Source: Ulota crispa
Taxonomy: Eukaryota > Streptophyta > Bryopsida > Orthotrichales > Orthotrichaceae
NCBI GenBank assembly: GCA_963920765.1
Contig: OY987246.1
Coordinates: forward strand, 7,690,501 to 7,754,500
Length of the DNA stretch: 64,000 bases
Direction of reading: 5' to 3'
The notes below the pieces were generated by a model. That model saw only the letters and a list, made by a program, of their open reading frames with translations, did not search any database and had not been told where the DNA came from. Position 1 is the stretch's first letter. Each line of letters opens with the position of its first letter. Shown here in pieces: positions 12,363 through 22,148 of the stretch. Made by a program: the position numbers and the translations under genes.

Positions 12363-13365
12363 AGAGATCAAAGTTTGTATGGTAGGAAGAAAAAAAATGG
12401 GCTCAAATTACGAAGCTCAATGATGACAGCAAGCTGCAAACCAAGCAACAATCCTGTCTACTACACAAAGCCCTAATGGCAACCCACTCTGATCAACTTT
12501 TGCAGGATTTTTCAGTGCAGCATGGCCAAGCGGCCTCCACCGATATCCTTCTCAAATGCTTTACCATGTACAAGCGAAAACGAATCATACAAATCTGTAA
12601 ACTACTTTAATATGTACCTGTTATGCCATAATACAGTAAAAGCGTTTCCTCTAAGGGATCCACAATGTTCAATTCTACATATGCCACACCCCGGGCAGGA
12701 AAGAATGTAGATAAAGTAACTGCACAACCACCAACACACACCGAAGAAGAATCAGCAACGTTTCAATCCATGAACTGAAATCAACAACCTGGAACTTCAA
12801 CTGGACAATCCTTGGTGTTGATTAAAATGCTGGAAATGGTGCAAATGCTTGAACTCATATAGACGTATTCTCTGCCTTGGAATTCACAATACACGACAAG
12901 CATTTGTTGTTATTACCTTGACGTTGAGGACAGATGTGGCGTTGATGGCATGGAAACTTTTGGAATGGAGAAGACTGCCGTGGAAGAGCTGTCAAAGAAT
13001 TTGGTCTGCGAAGCACCAAAAAAAAGGTTAGCTGCATGTTAGTGAAATGTCAATGCAAGATAGAGTAGTCACACCTTCTCCAAGACTGAAACCTCTATGA
13101 AGAATGAGATGTTTAGGAATGAAAAATAGGAGCCAATGAGACACTTCTCCATGGAAGAAAAGTGCGACTCCTCTTTTGTGGGTATTGAAGAATGGAATAT
13201 GGAGAAGGGTTAAAGCAAGAGGAGCAACTACTAAAAACAAACAAAAACAACAATAAACAAAAACCAACAAGGTGGAAACAAGACAAACACCGGTGCAAGG
13301 ATTTCTTCACCCCCATTCATTCTTCTCCTCCAGAGGCACAAGAGAAAAAAATTTCAATTTTCAGA

Positions 13366-13510
13366 GAATGGGGTTTCTGAAAATAAAGGGGAGAGTGCCA
13401 CAACCCCATTCTTGGAAAATCAAGGAGAGAGTGTCACAAAGACCCCATTCTTTGAAAAGCAAGGAGAGAGTGTCACAACCCCATTCTTTGAAGATTGAAA
13501 ATGGGGGTGA
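13366..13510. repeat. Degenerate short tandem repeat 3' of EMS1
   Basis: Three units begin CCCCATTCTT at 13404, 13443 and 13479 and share AAGGAGAGAGTGTCACAA. The spacing is 39 then 36 bases. A weaker unit precedes them near 13366. The array lies about 170-310 bases beyond the EMS1 stop, so it may fall in the 3' untranslated region. Confidence 0.7.
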
Positions 13511-13677
13511 AGAAGGTCTGACTACCCCTTATAGTGTGATGATAAAAAGGGTGGCGGACATGGCAATGCGAGAGAGGGTGATGACCGAGGTTGAGATTTG
13601 AAAAGATGGGGGGAGGGGAATGGGAACATACTGGTTTTGGGGGGTTCTGGGTTTTAGGGGGTTGAAAGTTTTGGCGA

Positions 13678-16600
13678 TCAAAGGAGGCCGAGGTCTTCGA
13701 TGTCCTTGAGGAATTTCACCACTTGGAGCATGGTGGGGCGGCGGATGGGGTCCTCGGCAGTGCAGAGATTGGCGATGTGGAGCACCTTGAGCATCATGAG
13801 CTTCCAGGGGCCCTTGGACACCTCGGTATCCAGGGCTTCGGGCGCTTCGCCCTTCTTGATGACCTGCCGGACCCAGCCGACGAGGTTGCCGCCCTCGATG
13901 TCTTTGAAGTCGTCGCGCGTGGGCTCCTTGCCCGTGAGGAGCTCCAGCAGAATGACGCCGTAGCTGTACACGTCGCCGCGCGTGGTGGAGCGCCAGCTCT
14001 GGCCGTACTCGGGCGGAATGTACCCGAACGTGCCTGCGATGTCGGTGCTGACGTGCGAGTCGTAGGCGCTGATGAGGCGGGCGAGGCCGAAATCCGCTAC
14101 TCTGGGCTCGAAGTCGGCGTCCAGGAGGATGTTGCTGGCTTTGATGTCGCGGTGGATGATGTGCGGGATGAAGCCGTGGTGGAGGAAGCACAGCCCGCGG
14201 GCGGAGCCGAGCGCGATGCGGAACCGCTTGGGCCAGTCGAGCACCTCGAGCGCGTCCGCGCGGTTGCGGAGCCACAAATCTAAGCTCCCGTTGCTCATGT
14301 AATCGTACACCAGCAGCTTCTCCTCGCCGAAGGAGCAGTACCCGAGCAATGGCACGAGATTCGCGTGCTTCACTTTCCCCAGCGTCTCCATCTCCGCCAG
14401 AAACTCCCGGTTCCCCTGCGACAGCCCTTGTGATAATTTCTTGATGGCGACGATCCGCCCGTCTGGCAAATGCGCCTTGTACACCGTCCCGAACCCGCCG
14501 TCGCCGATGATGTTCGTCTTGCAAAACCCGTTGGTCGCGCGCAGCACGTCCGCCAGCGTGAGGCGCAGCAATGGCTGCTCGAACATGGCGACGTTGATGC
14601 TCAGCGGCTCCTTCATCTTGTCCAAACTCAAGCTGCACGGATCCAAGGCGATGTTCATGTTCAGCTTCGCCTTCTCCAGATCCTTCGCTTCCACCTCCTG
14701 CTTCAGCTGGCGCAACCGCAACGCCCCGAACACCACGCTCAGAACCGCGATCAAGCTCCCGAGCGAGATTCCCAGAATGGCGCCCGTGCTCATCCCTAAT
14801 CCGGGCGCGCCGTGGTGTCGGCAGACCGTTTCCACGGCCTCCCCGCAGAGCGCCTTGTTGCCTAAGAACGCACTTGCCGACAGGCTCGCGCATTTGCCGT
14901 GGCTCGGAACCTCCCCGGACAAGAGATTGTTGGAGAAGTTGAGAAACTCCAACCCTAAAAGATCGCAGAGCCCCGTCGGGAACGAGCCCGTCAGCTTGTT
15001 CTGGGAGAAGTCCAAGTAATCCAGCTGCACGAGGCTGCCAATCTCGACCGGAATCTCTCCGGAGAATCCGTTCGCTTTCAGATCGAGATACGACAGCCCC
15101 GAGAGGTTCCCGATCGTCGACGGAATGTCCCCACTGAGGTCGTTGTAGCTCACATTCAAGCTCTGCATCTGATGCCACACCGAGCTCTCCGACAGGAGCC
15201 CTTCGATGCTCCCTGTGAACGCGTTCTGCTGCAAACTGAGCCCCACCACCGACACGAGGTTCGACAACGACGCCGGGATCACGCCCGTCAGCTGATTGGC
15301 ACTCACGTCCATCCGCGACAAGCCCGTCAAGTTCCCCAACGACGCAGGAATCTCGCCCGTTAGCATGTTGTTCGTCAGGTTCAGCTTCACCAAGCTGTTG
15401 ATGTTCCCGACCTCGACCGGGATGGCGCCCGTGAGCTCGTTGAACGCGAGGTTGAGCCCTTGGAGCTTCCGAAGCTCCCCAAGCGCCGACGGAATCTCCC
15501 CGTTCAAGCGATTGCTGCTCATGTCAAGCGTCGTCAGATTCGTCAGCTTCGACAGCTCGGGCGGAATTGCACCCGTGAGCTCGTTCTCCTCGAGCCTGAG
15601 CTCGATTAGCACGACGCACTCCCCAATGGCGCTCGGAATGCTCCCGTTCAACCGATTGCTGGACAAATCCAGCACGCCGTGGTGCTGCACGAAGCTGGAA
15701 GTCGGGAAGCCATCGATACGGAAATCGGCTGATATTTCGTCAGGAATGGGTCCCGAGAGCTGGTTGTGGGAGAGCACCAAGTAGTCGAGGTTCACAAGCT
15801 TGCCAATCTCCGGCGGGATGGAGCCCGTGAGGGAGTTGTTGCCGAGATTGAGGGTCGTCAGGCGCACGCAGTTGCAAAGCTCGGCAGGGATGGAACCCGA
15901 GAGGTTGTTCCCCTGCATGGAGAAGACGGTGAGATCCGTGAGCTGGCCGATGGCGGGCGGTATTTCGCCCTGGAGCTGGTTATCGTCCAACTCGAGGTAC
16001 GCCAGCAACGTCATTTTGCCCACGGACGGCGAGAGCCCCCCCGTGAGCTCGTTGCCGGAGAGCAGAATCTCCACCAACGACGTCGACGTCCACAGCGCCT
16101 CGGGAATCTCGCCCGTGAAGTTATTCTGCCCGAGAGAGAGAATCATGAGGTTGGGCAACGAAGTGGCGAGGTAAGCGGGCAACTCCCCGGAGAGCTTGTT
16201 CGCGCTGAGGTCGATCTCCGACGCCTCCGTGCAGTTCTCGAACACGTTTTCCAAGCTTCCCGACAACTGGTTGTCATTGAGTGAGATCTTATCGAGCAGA
16301 GGCGCATTGCAAAGCTCGCGAGGAATGGCGCCTGTTAACAAATTGTTGTCAATGGCGACGTGGCGCAAGCTCGGACACGTACCAAGCTCCGGCGGGATAG
16401 GGCCCGTGAACAGATTGTTGCTCAACATCAGCCCCGAGGCGTTCTTCCAGTTGCACAGCCATGGGGGGATGCCGCCCGTGAGCTTGTTGCCTTCCACGGA
16501 GAACGAGATGATGTTAGAAAGCGCGGCCAGGGATGCAGGAATGGACCCGCTCAACGAATTGAACGGCAGGTCCAAAACCTCGAGCTGCGTGCAGTTCGCG

Positions 16601-17787
16601 AGGGAGGCCGGGATGGAGCCGTTGACGCCCACCGACGGCAAGTTGAGCGTCACGAGGTTTTTCAGCTCGCCAAACGACTCCGGAATGGTGCCCGAGAATT
16701 CGTTCCCCCCGAGGTCTAGCTTCTGCAACGCGACGCATTTCGATAGCTCACCAGGAATGGCTCCCGTGAAGTGCCCATTCCCCAAGTACAAGCTTTGGAG
16801 GTTCACGAGATTCCCTATCTTGGGAGAAACGCTCCCGGTCAACGTGTTCCCCCCGAGATTGAGCTCCTCCAACCTCGTCATGGTCCAAATCTCAGGCGGA
16901 ATGGTCCCGGTGAACGAGTTGTTGCTCAAGTCCAGCTCCGTCACCCCCGACAGAAGCGCGATCAAGGGCGAGATCGGCCCGGAGAATAAGTTGCTACCCA
17001 GGTTGATCACCGCCAGCTTCGACATGGCCTCGCTCCACGCGGGCAACGCGCCGGTCAAACTGTTCTCGCTCACAGACAAATACCGGAGGTTCACTAACCT
17101 CGCCAGCTGTGGCGGCAGTACTCCTTCCAGCGAATTCACCGACACGTCCAACCTCTCCAGGTTTCCCAAGCCGCCGATTTGCTGCGGAATCACCCCCGTG
17201 AACGAGTTCCCAGCGACGATGAGCGTGTTCAGCATCGCCAGATTCGCAATCTCCACGGGGATGGGTCCCGAGAACGCGTTGTAGCTGAGGTCGAGGTACT
17301 CGAGTTTCAGCAAGCCTGTGAAGAAGCTGGCGGGGATGGTGCCCGACAGGAGGTAGTTCGTGTTCACGTCGAGCAGCCGCAGGTCGTGCAGATTCGCTAG
17401 TTCCCCCGGAAGCGCGCCTTGGAAATTATTCAAGCTGAGGTCCAGGTACTGCAGCTGCTGCAGCGACGCGAGCGCCGGCGAGATGGCGCCGCTCAGGCCC
17501 AGCCCGTAGAGGGAGACGTTGGTCACTTGATGCAAAACGTTGCACGTCACCCCTGTCCAAGTACATGGCGCGTTGCTGGTGGTGGCGCCGCTGTGAGTCC
17601 AGTCCGCGAGCGTGTCGGCCGCGAGGCTCGTCAGCGACTCCTTGAACGCTAGCAATGCTTCCATGTCAGTGTTGCGCGACTGCGCATGCACAGGTTCAAC
17701 ACACAGCATCCATAGCGTCATCACCACCACGACGAGCTTCACTCGGTTTCTTGACGTCACTGCAGCTTGGATATCGTGCACCGCCAT
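13678..17787 (-). CDS. EMS1: EMS1/EXS-type leucine-rich-repeat receptor-like kinase
   Basis: A single uninterrupted reading frame of 1369 codons runs from an ATG at 17787 to a TGA at 13678-13680. Residues 1 to about 36 form a signal peptide (hydrophobic VVVVMTLWMLCV). An LRR N-cap with CTWTGVTC follows, then 36 plant-type LRRs (consensus LxxLxLxxNxLxGxIP) by my count. An irregular island in repeat 25 carries SSFVQHHGVLDLSSN, a signature shared with EMS1. After the cysteine C-cap (GNKALCGEAVETVC) there is one membrane helix at about 1002-1023, then the juxtamembrane LSINVAMFEQPLL and a kinase at about 1093-1363. Catalytic elements are intact: GDGGFG 1095-1100, ATP lysine K1116, HRD 1212-1214, DFG 1232-1234, PPEYG near 1258. 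It is an RD kinase and should be active. In Arabidopsis, EMS1 (1192 residues) binds the secreted ligand TPD1 and specifies tapetal cells; rice MSP1 is the counterpart. The protein here is longer, mainly through extra LRRs. GC-rich codons contrast strongly with the flanks. Assignment to the EMS1 clade is secure; the function in this species is inferred. Confidence 0.94.
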   Translation of the reverse strand: MAVHDIQAAVTSRNRVKLVVVVMTLWMLCVEPVHAQSRNTDMEALLAFKESLTSLAADTLADWTHSGATTSNAPCTWTGVTCNVLHQVTNVSLYGLGLSGAISPALASLQQLQYLDLSLNNFQGALPGELANLHDLRLLDVNTNYLLSGTIPASFFTGLLKLEYLDLSYNAFSGPIPVEIANLAMLNTLIVAGNSFTGVIPQQIGGLGNLERLDVSVNSLEGVLPPQLARLVNLRYLSVSENSLTGALPAWSEAMSKLAVINLGSNLFSGPISPLIALLSGVTELDLSNNSFTGTIPPEIWTMTRLEELNLGGNTLTGSVSPKIGNLVNLQSLYLGNGHFTGAIPGELSKCVALQKLDLGGNEFSGTIPESFGELKNLVTLNLPSVGVNGSIPASLANCTQLEVLDLPFNSLSGSIPASLAALSNIISFSVEGNKLTGGIPPWLCNWKNASGLMLSNNLFTGPIPPELGTCPSLRHVAIDNNLLTGAIPRELCNAPLLDKISLNDNQLSGSLENVFENCTEASEIDLSANKLSGELPAYLATSLPNLMILSLGQNNFTGEIPEALWTSTSLVEILLSGNELTGGLSPSVGKMTLLAYLELDDNQLQGEIPPAIGQLTDLTVFSMQGNNLSGSIPAELCNCVRLTTLNLGNNSLTGSIPPEIGKLVNLDYLVLSHNQLSGPIPDEISADFRIDGFPTSSFVQHHGVLDLSSNRLNGSIPSAIGECVVLIELRLEENELTGAIPPELSKLTNLTTLDMSSNRLNGEIPSALGELRKLQGLNLAFNELTGAIPVEVGNINSLVKLNLTNNMLTGEIPASLGNLTGLSRMDVSANQLTGVIPASLSNLVSVVGLSLQQNAFTGSIEGLLSESSVWHQMQSLNVSYNDLSGDIPSTIGNLSGLSYLDLKANGFSGEIPVEIGSLVQLDYLDFSQNKLTGSFPTGLCDLLGLEFLNFSNNLLSGEVPSHGKCASLSASAFLGNKALCGEAVETVCRHHGAPGLGMSTGAILGISLGSLIAVLSVVFGALRLRQLKQEVEAKDLEKAKLNMNIALDPCSLSLDKMKEPLSINVAMFEQPLLRLTLADVLRATNGFCKTNIIGDGGFGTVYKAHLPDGRIVAIKKLSQGLSQGNREFLAEMETLGKVKHANLVPLLGYCSFGEEKLLVYDYMSNGSLDLWLRNRADALEVLDWPKRFRIALGSARGLCFLHHGFIPHIIHRDIKASNILLDADFEPRVADFGLARLISAYDSHVSTDIAGTFGYIPPEYGQSWRSTTRGDVYSYGVILLELLTGKEPTRDDFKDIEGGNLVGWVRQVIKKGEAPEALDTEVSKGPWKLMMLKVLHIANLCTAEDPIRRPTMLQVVKFLKDIEDLGLL

Positions 17788-17800
17788 TGCACCCGATCAT
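17696..17800 (-). promoter_or_regulatory. Possible upstream ORF overlapping the EMS1 start
   Basis: An ATG at 17800 lies 13 bases before the EMS1 start codon and is out of frame with it. It opens 34 codons and ends at a TGA at 17696-17698, inside the receptor coding sequence. Its context is weak (C at -3, A at +4), while the main start has G at -3 and G at +4. If the transcript includes this stretch, leaky scanning would normally reach the main start. Whether it is transcribed is unknown. Confidence 0.4.
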
Positions 17801-19200
17801 ACGTAAGCACGTTCGCCCGAGCTCAGTCTGTTAACAAAGGAATCTCAGCAACTGCCATTGCCACTTCAATGCGGACATCCCGCTGATCTCGATCGAATCT
17901 GTCGGCGAGAATCCAAAATAATCCGCCAGGTGCTCCAGCCGCAGGGGATTCTCTTTAAAATAGCAAACTTTTTGAGTTCGGCTGTGCTGCAGAAAGAGCG
18001 ATGGCCACTGACCCGTGAGCACACACATTTCGCATCTTGGGTGGAATTTTGATCGACGCATGCTGGTGGGTCTACGAAGGGCCCACCGACATCATCACTT
18101 CCCCCTAGCAAAAGGCAATATCATTGCAGCAGCTGTCACACGTACTCCAATACTCTCACCACCATGGCCAAAATCAAGGGATCACTCGCAACTAAATGTT
18201 CCACGTACTCGCACACAAAACAATACACTTGACACCAATCTACACACAGTCACGTTGCAAGTGTCCAATGCTACGAAATTTGAGTAAGCATGGCCAACGT
18301 CGCTGCATGTAAGCGAGTATCCCAAACGTCAAGGAACACTAATTCCCCGTCAGGAAACCAGACATACAGCGCCGAGCAAGCAAATTCGATTAGGTCCCCA
18401 AACACAAAAGTCTTGAGGAAATATTCATTCACCTCGATCACCAACAAGCTCCCGTCATCGTTGCTGACCTCTCCTCTTGATTCTCAACGCTCCGATCCAG
18501 CTGGATCATCACCTTCTCAAAATCCCCTTTCGCCACACTCGCGCTGCAGCAATTCTTAAGCAAACCGAGTCGTCTCTCCGGCTACTCAATGCCCTCCTCG
18601 AGCTACTCCCACTGATTCCGTAGCGCTTGTTGGCTAGCTAGCCAGGAGACCGACCACACGATTATGAACAGCAAGCTCTGCTCTACCGAACGAAATCAAT
18701 GCTTGCTAGCTAGCTAGCTAGCTCCAGTACGAGTCCATGTCTGTGTGCTTGTAATGAGCTCCACCTGCAAGCACCGATCGACACCGACGCCGGAATCTCC
18801 GCCACCAGAACGGTTTGGGCTTGGGCTTGGGCTTAGGCTTGTGAAGGCAGCTGGAGGGAGGGCGAGGCTGAGCAAAGCTGGGGTTCCGACAAGGTGGAAG
18901 GCACTCAAGTGAGTGCATCTGGAAGTGCGCGCATTAACAGCGCCTGCGCTTCTTGCGCCTCTGCAGCAGCGACTATGAAAATTAAAAGGAGCTGGGATTC
19001 TTCCTCCACCTTCTTCTTCTTCCCTTGGACCTTCGTCGCCTTTCAGCGGCAGTACCGCATAGTTTTTAGTGATTCTTCTGTAACTTATAAGTTGCTGCTG
19101 CTGCTGCGCCTGGTAGATCTCAGGCTGGATGGGGGTGGCGAGGGGGGTCATGAGGGATGCAGGCGTACTGCAGCTGGTCTGCTTGGGTTATGTTAAGTTA
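17801..19200 (-). promoter_or_regulatory. 5' flank / probable leader and promoter of EMS1
   Basis: About 1.4 kb upstream of the receptor gene is clearly richer in GC than the rest of the intergenic DNA and carries none of the dispersed repeats. It contains a GCTA run near 18703-18722, repeated GGGCTT units near 18817-18835 and a TTC/GAA triplet run near 19009-19024. A minus-strand CTTATAAGT near 19083-19091 is a possible TATA-like site. No long conserved reading frame is seen. The promoter call rests on position and composition only. Confidence 0.4.
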
Positions 19201-19499
19201 AGATTAGTTACTAAGTTAGTAAGCTTAGTGCAGCGGAGATGATGGGCAGACCACGCCATGGCAATCTCTGCTGTCAGTCCATGCGGTCTGACAGTGCAGC
19301 CCACGTTGCATGATTCCTGCTTCCCTGCTCTACTCTCTAAACAATCACCGGCAAAAAAATGCTACAGCAGTAGAAGTAATCACACTTACACTCCTCCAGA
19401 TTTATCACCAGGTCAACTGGGTGCCTGGTGCCTTACAAGCAACGATCGCAAATGTGGTTTTCGAAACTGGCTCATGTGGCTGACCATACTGCTAAACAT

Positions 19500-19578
19500 G
19501 CTAAATTCCCAAGTAACCCCTAAACGTGTGAGCCTGCTAAATTCCCAAAGAACCCCTAAACGTGTGAGCCTGCAGCTG
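19500..19578. repeat. Two-copy tandem duplication at a TTAA-element end
   Basis: AACCCCTAAACGTGTGAGCC occurs twice, each preceded by CTAAATTCCCAA, about 38 bases apart. The second copy forms the left terminus of the 222-bp-family element that follows. Confidence 0.75.
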
Positions 19579-19768
19579 CGACCAGTACACAATACGAGGT
19601 GTTTTTCTTGTATTTGGAATAAATTCATACCTTACTACATTTGAGTTCAACAAAGGAGTTGAAGAATAGACCAAAGTGGTTCTAGGGATCCTAGATTAAA
19701 ACTTCTTATTGGTATCAAATGTTAATTATATGGCAGCGTATATACTATGCCCTATGGTCATTTAAGGG
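19553..19768 (-). mobile_element. Small TTAA element, family D, copy 1
   Basis: Inverted copy of the 220-230 bp family: TTCTTGTATTTGGAAT near the left and GTATATACTATGCCCTATGG at the right, then TTAAGGG and TTAA at 19769-19772. The left TTAA is lost (AGAA). Non-coding. Confidence 0.8.
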
Positions 19769-19772
19769 TTAA

Positions 19773-20010
19773 TCACTAAAGGATGTTGTTGTGTTGTTTA
19801 CACTCTCATGTGTTGTTTATGGATGGGGTATTTAGGTAGCACATGAATCCCATCGGAGATGCAAATTTTGAGCCAAGTCATAAACATACTACCCGTCAAC
19901 TAGGATTTTTGGGGGAATTTTTGACATTTGTTAGAAAGTTCTTTCTTTAAGTACCAAATGGTCTTTACATGAATTCAACCAACACTTTGTTAGGCAAAAT
20001 CCTTTAGGGG
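19773..20010. mobile_element. Small TTAA element, 238 bp
   Basis: Starts TCACTAAAGGATG directly after TTAA 19769-19772, which it shares with the preceding element. Ends AATCCTTTAGGGG before TTAA 20011-20014. The interior is unlike the other families here. Confidence 0.68.
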
Positions 20011-20238
20011 TTAAGGAGCCAACTCATAGGAATCAAAGAACTGTAGAAACAACAAAAAGTTAGGAAATCATGCAAAACACCATATTAGGTAAATTGGGAA
20101 AAGGGGGGTCCCAATTTGTACATCACTTGGATCCAGAGCTAACTCACCCAAAACTAAATTTGAAAGTATCAAATTCAGTATAAGCCACTAAGATTTTTTC
20201 CCTCGCAAATTCCTCCTCCCAAGTGAGGGCATGTGTAC

Positions 20239-20262
20239 AAAAAAAAAAAAAAAAAAAAAAAA
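20239..20262 (+). repeat. Poly(A) run of 24
   Basis: A homopolymer lies between two loosely inverted segments that share ACACCATATTAGGTAAATT (near 20078) and its inverse (near 20330). No retrotransposon body is recognisable. Confidence 0.8.
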
Positions 20263-20818
20263 CTAAGCTCAGTTGTAGTGTAGGTGATCATGTACAACCT
20301 ACAGAAATCCCAAAATGTACCCTTTTTCCTAGTTTACCTAATATGGTGTTGTGGGGAAATATGTTCAAAAATAGCAAAATTGGAAATGGTGTTTCAACAA
20401 GTTTCTTGCAAGAAGTACGTGATTTTTGGGGTTTTGGGTTTTAAGTTGAAATTTTTTGATCACCGTGGCTGATTCTGATTCCGATGCAGCATGAAATTTT
20501 GCTGTAAGATTGTGATTTTCGCTTTTTTTTTAAGCTTAGAGGAAAAAAACAAGAAGGTAAGGATTTTGAGACTTTTCGCCACATTTGTGTTTGGAATGCT
20601 ACTTGTCAGTCCTTGAAATCGTTCAAGATGCATTGAACTTCTTGATTTGCACCAGAAAGGTTACCCCTAAGTACTTCAGTGCATTGTTATTATTCAAATG
20701 TGTCTAGATATCATGTAAGACTTTGTATCACCGATAAAGATTTTTTCGAGCTATATAGATTGTGAAAGATACACTATCAAATTTGGATTTTTAGCACATT
20801 TGGGTTTTAGCGGTTTAA

Positions 20819-20930
20819 CCCTAAAGGACCAAGTGTCCATTCAATAGGCACTTGAGAACTCAAGTAAGATCATATGGAGTCAGTTTTATTGGGTATTTTC
20901 AAAATTGGTACACAAGGCGTCTTATTCTCA
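20819..20930 (-). mobile_element. TTAA-element end fragment, family C
   Basis: TTAA at 20815-20818 then CCCTAAAGGACCAAGTG. The next roughly 110 bases match, in inverse, the right end of the 22149-23068 element (CACTTGAGAACT, CATATGGAGT). The remainder of the element is not recognisable. Confidence 0.7.
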
Positions 20931-21202
20931 TAATATCTATATAATAAATTCAAAAGGGTAAATTCATTATTTCTTTATTCTTTGTAGGATCCTATAATTT
21001 GTTAGATGGCCATTAATAGTCATCATGTTCAAAACCCTTAGTTTGACGCTTACGGGTGCTCCTATCTTAAGCTTATTGGCTCATCCACTCATGTACAGAT
21101 TACATACTCTAGGGTGATGTTTTGTCAGATTATATTCTCTTTGGTCCAATATACATGTATATAAACATATAAACATATATATACATATTTATATATTATA
21201 TT

Positions 21203-21523
21203 GGGAAAACTTCATGAGAACCCTTGAAGTTTGCAGTATTTACATAGATGCTTTTATTTTTTTAGAAATTACTCAAGTATTTTTGGATCATAATTTCTAG
21301 GCATTTATTTGTTGTGCTTGTACTTCCTTCATGACCAATGTTGAAGAAGGAAATGTAAAGAAACAAACAAAAGCAAGGTGTGCACAAATGAAGAAAGGAA
21401 GTGACATGCACAACAAAGTAAAAGCCTAATTTTTTTGGTCCAAGGGTATTTGTGTAACTTCTAAATAATTGGGGGTATCTATGTAAATATTGCAAACTTC
21501 AAGGGTATCCATGAATTTTTTCC
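21203..21523. mobile_element. Foldback MITE, family L, copy 1
   Basis: Inverted arms share GGGAAAA..TTCATG..AACCCTTGAAGTTTGCA and, inside, TTGTTGTGC/GCACAACAA. Related copies lie at about 53910-54220 and 57763-58057. Target duplication not resolved. Non-coding. Confidence 0.7.
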
Positions 21524-21725
21524 TAGAAACTAATGAACCAGTTGTTCATTTTTGAGTTGAGTTTATTTATTACAAAAAAGTGTGATAAATCATTTGCTAA
21601 TGAGTTAATAATTTGAGAGGGAGTCAAATTGTTGAGGATTGATTGACAAGTAAATATTGTAGTTAGCAATGTCTAATTAGTGCAGGAAATTTTGATTAAA
21701 GCCAAAGGATGGTAAAGTAGACTTA

Positions 21726-21847
21726 GGGTATGTTCACACTTGGTGTTAAGAGTGGTGGTAGCAAAGGAAAATTAGATGCATTTGGACACACTTTTAGACT
21801 GCTTTCATATTGCTGATACCCTCCTAACACCAAGTGTGAACATACCC
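21726..21847. mobile_element. Tourist-like (PIF/Harbinger) MITE, 122 bp
   Basis: Perfect 23-bp terminal inverted repeats begin GGGTATGTTCACACTTGGTG. Both sides carry TTA (21723-21725, 21848-21850), the PIF/Harbinger 3-bp target duplication. The perfect ends suggest a young insertion. Confidence 0.88.
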
Positions 21848-21914
21848 TTAGTCACTTGATTATGAGTTGCAATATATCAAATAGACAGAGAGCAAAGTAG
21901 TTTAGGATGATTAA

Positions 21915-22144
21915 CTCTTAAACGACCATAGGGCATAGTATATACGCTGATGTATAAGTGTCATTTGCTACCAATAAAAAAATTTAATTTGGGATCTCAG
22001 GTACATAGCTCACTAGAACCGCATTGATCTATTCTCCAACTTCTTTGTTGGTCTCAAATGTAATAGAGGTGTGAATCCATTCCAAATACAAGAAAAATAC
22101 CCCGTATTGTACTGGTTGCAAAGGGCCTTTTGGTTGTTAAAGGG
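21915..22144 (+). mobile_element. Small TTAA element, family D, copy 2
   Basis: TTAA at 21911-21914, then CTCTTAAACGACCATAGGGC. Ends TGTTAAAGGG before TTAA 22145-22148. Length 230 bp. The right TTAA is also the left flank of the next element. Confidence 0.85.
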
Positions 22145-22148
22145 TTAA

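Larger units (their letters stand above)
10501..13365. other. Low-repeat intergenic DNA 3' of EMS1
   Basis: This 2.9 kb is less AT-rich than most of the window and largely free of the dispersed TTAA elements. Short frames (10490-10732 minus, 11638-11838 minus, 12522-12710 plus, 13028-13270 minus) have no recognisable domain. A 100-bp repeat copy (about 12255-12362) and a possible foldback element (about 10805-11018) lie within it. Confidence 0.45.

Noticed and set aside
13529..15178. 549-codon open frame on the minus strand overlapping the kinase
   Set aside because: It lies in another frame of the GC-rich receptor gene, is rich in R, A, G and P, and shows no domain. It is a by-product of GC-rich codon usage. 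The long plus-strand frames at 13723-14283, 14441-15019, 15296-15784 and 16196-17284 are rejected for the same reason.
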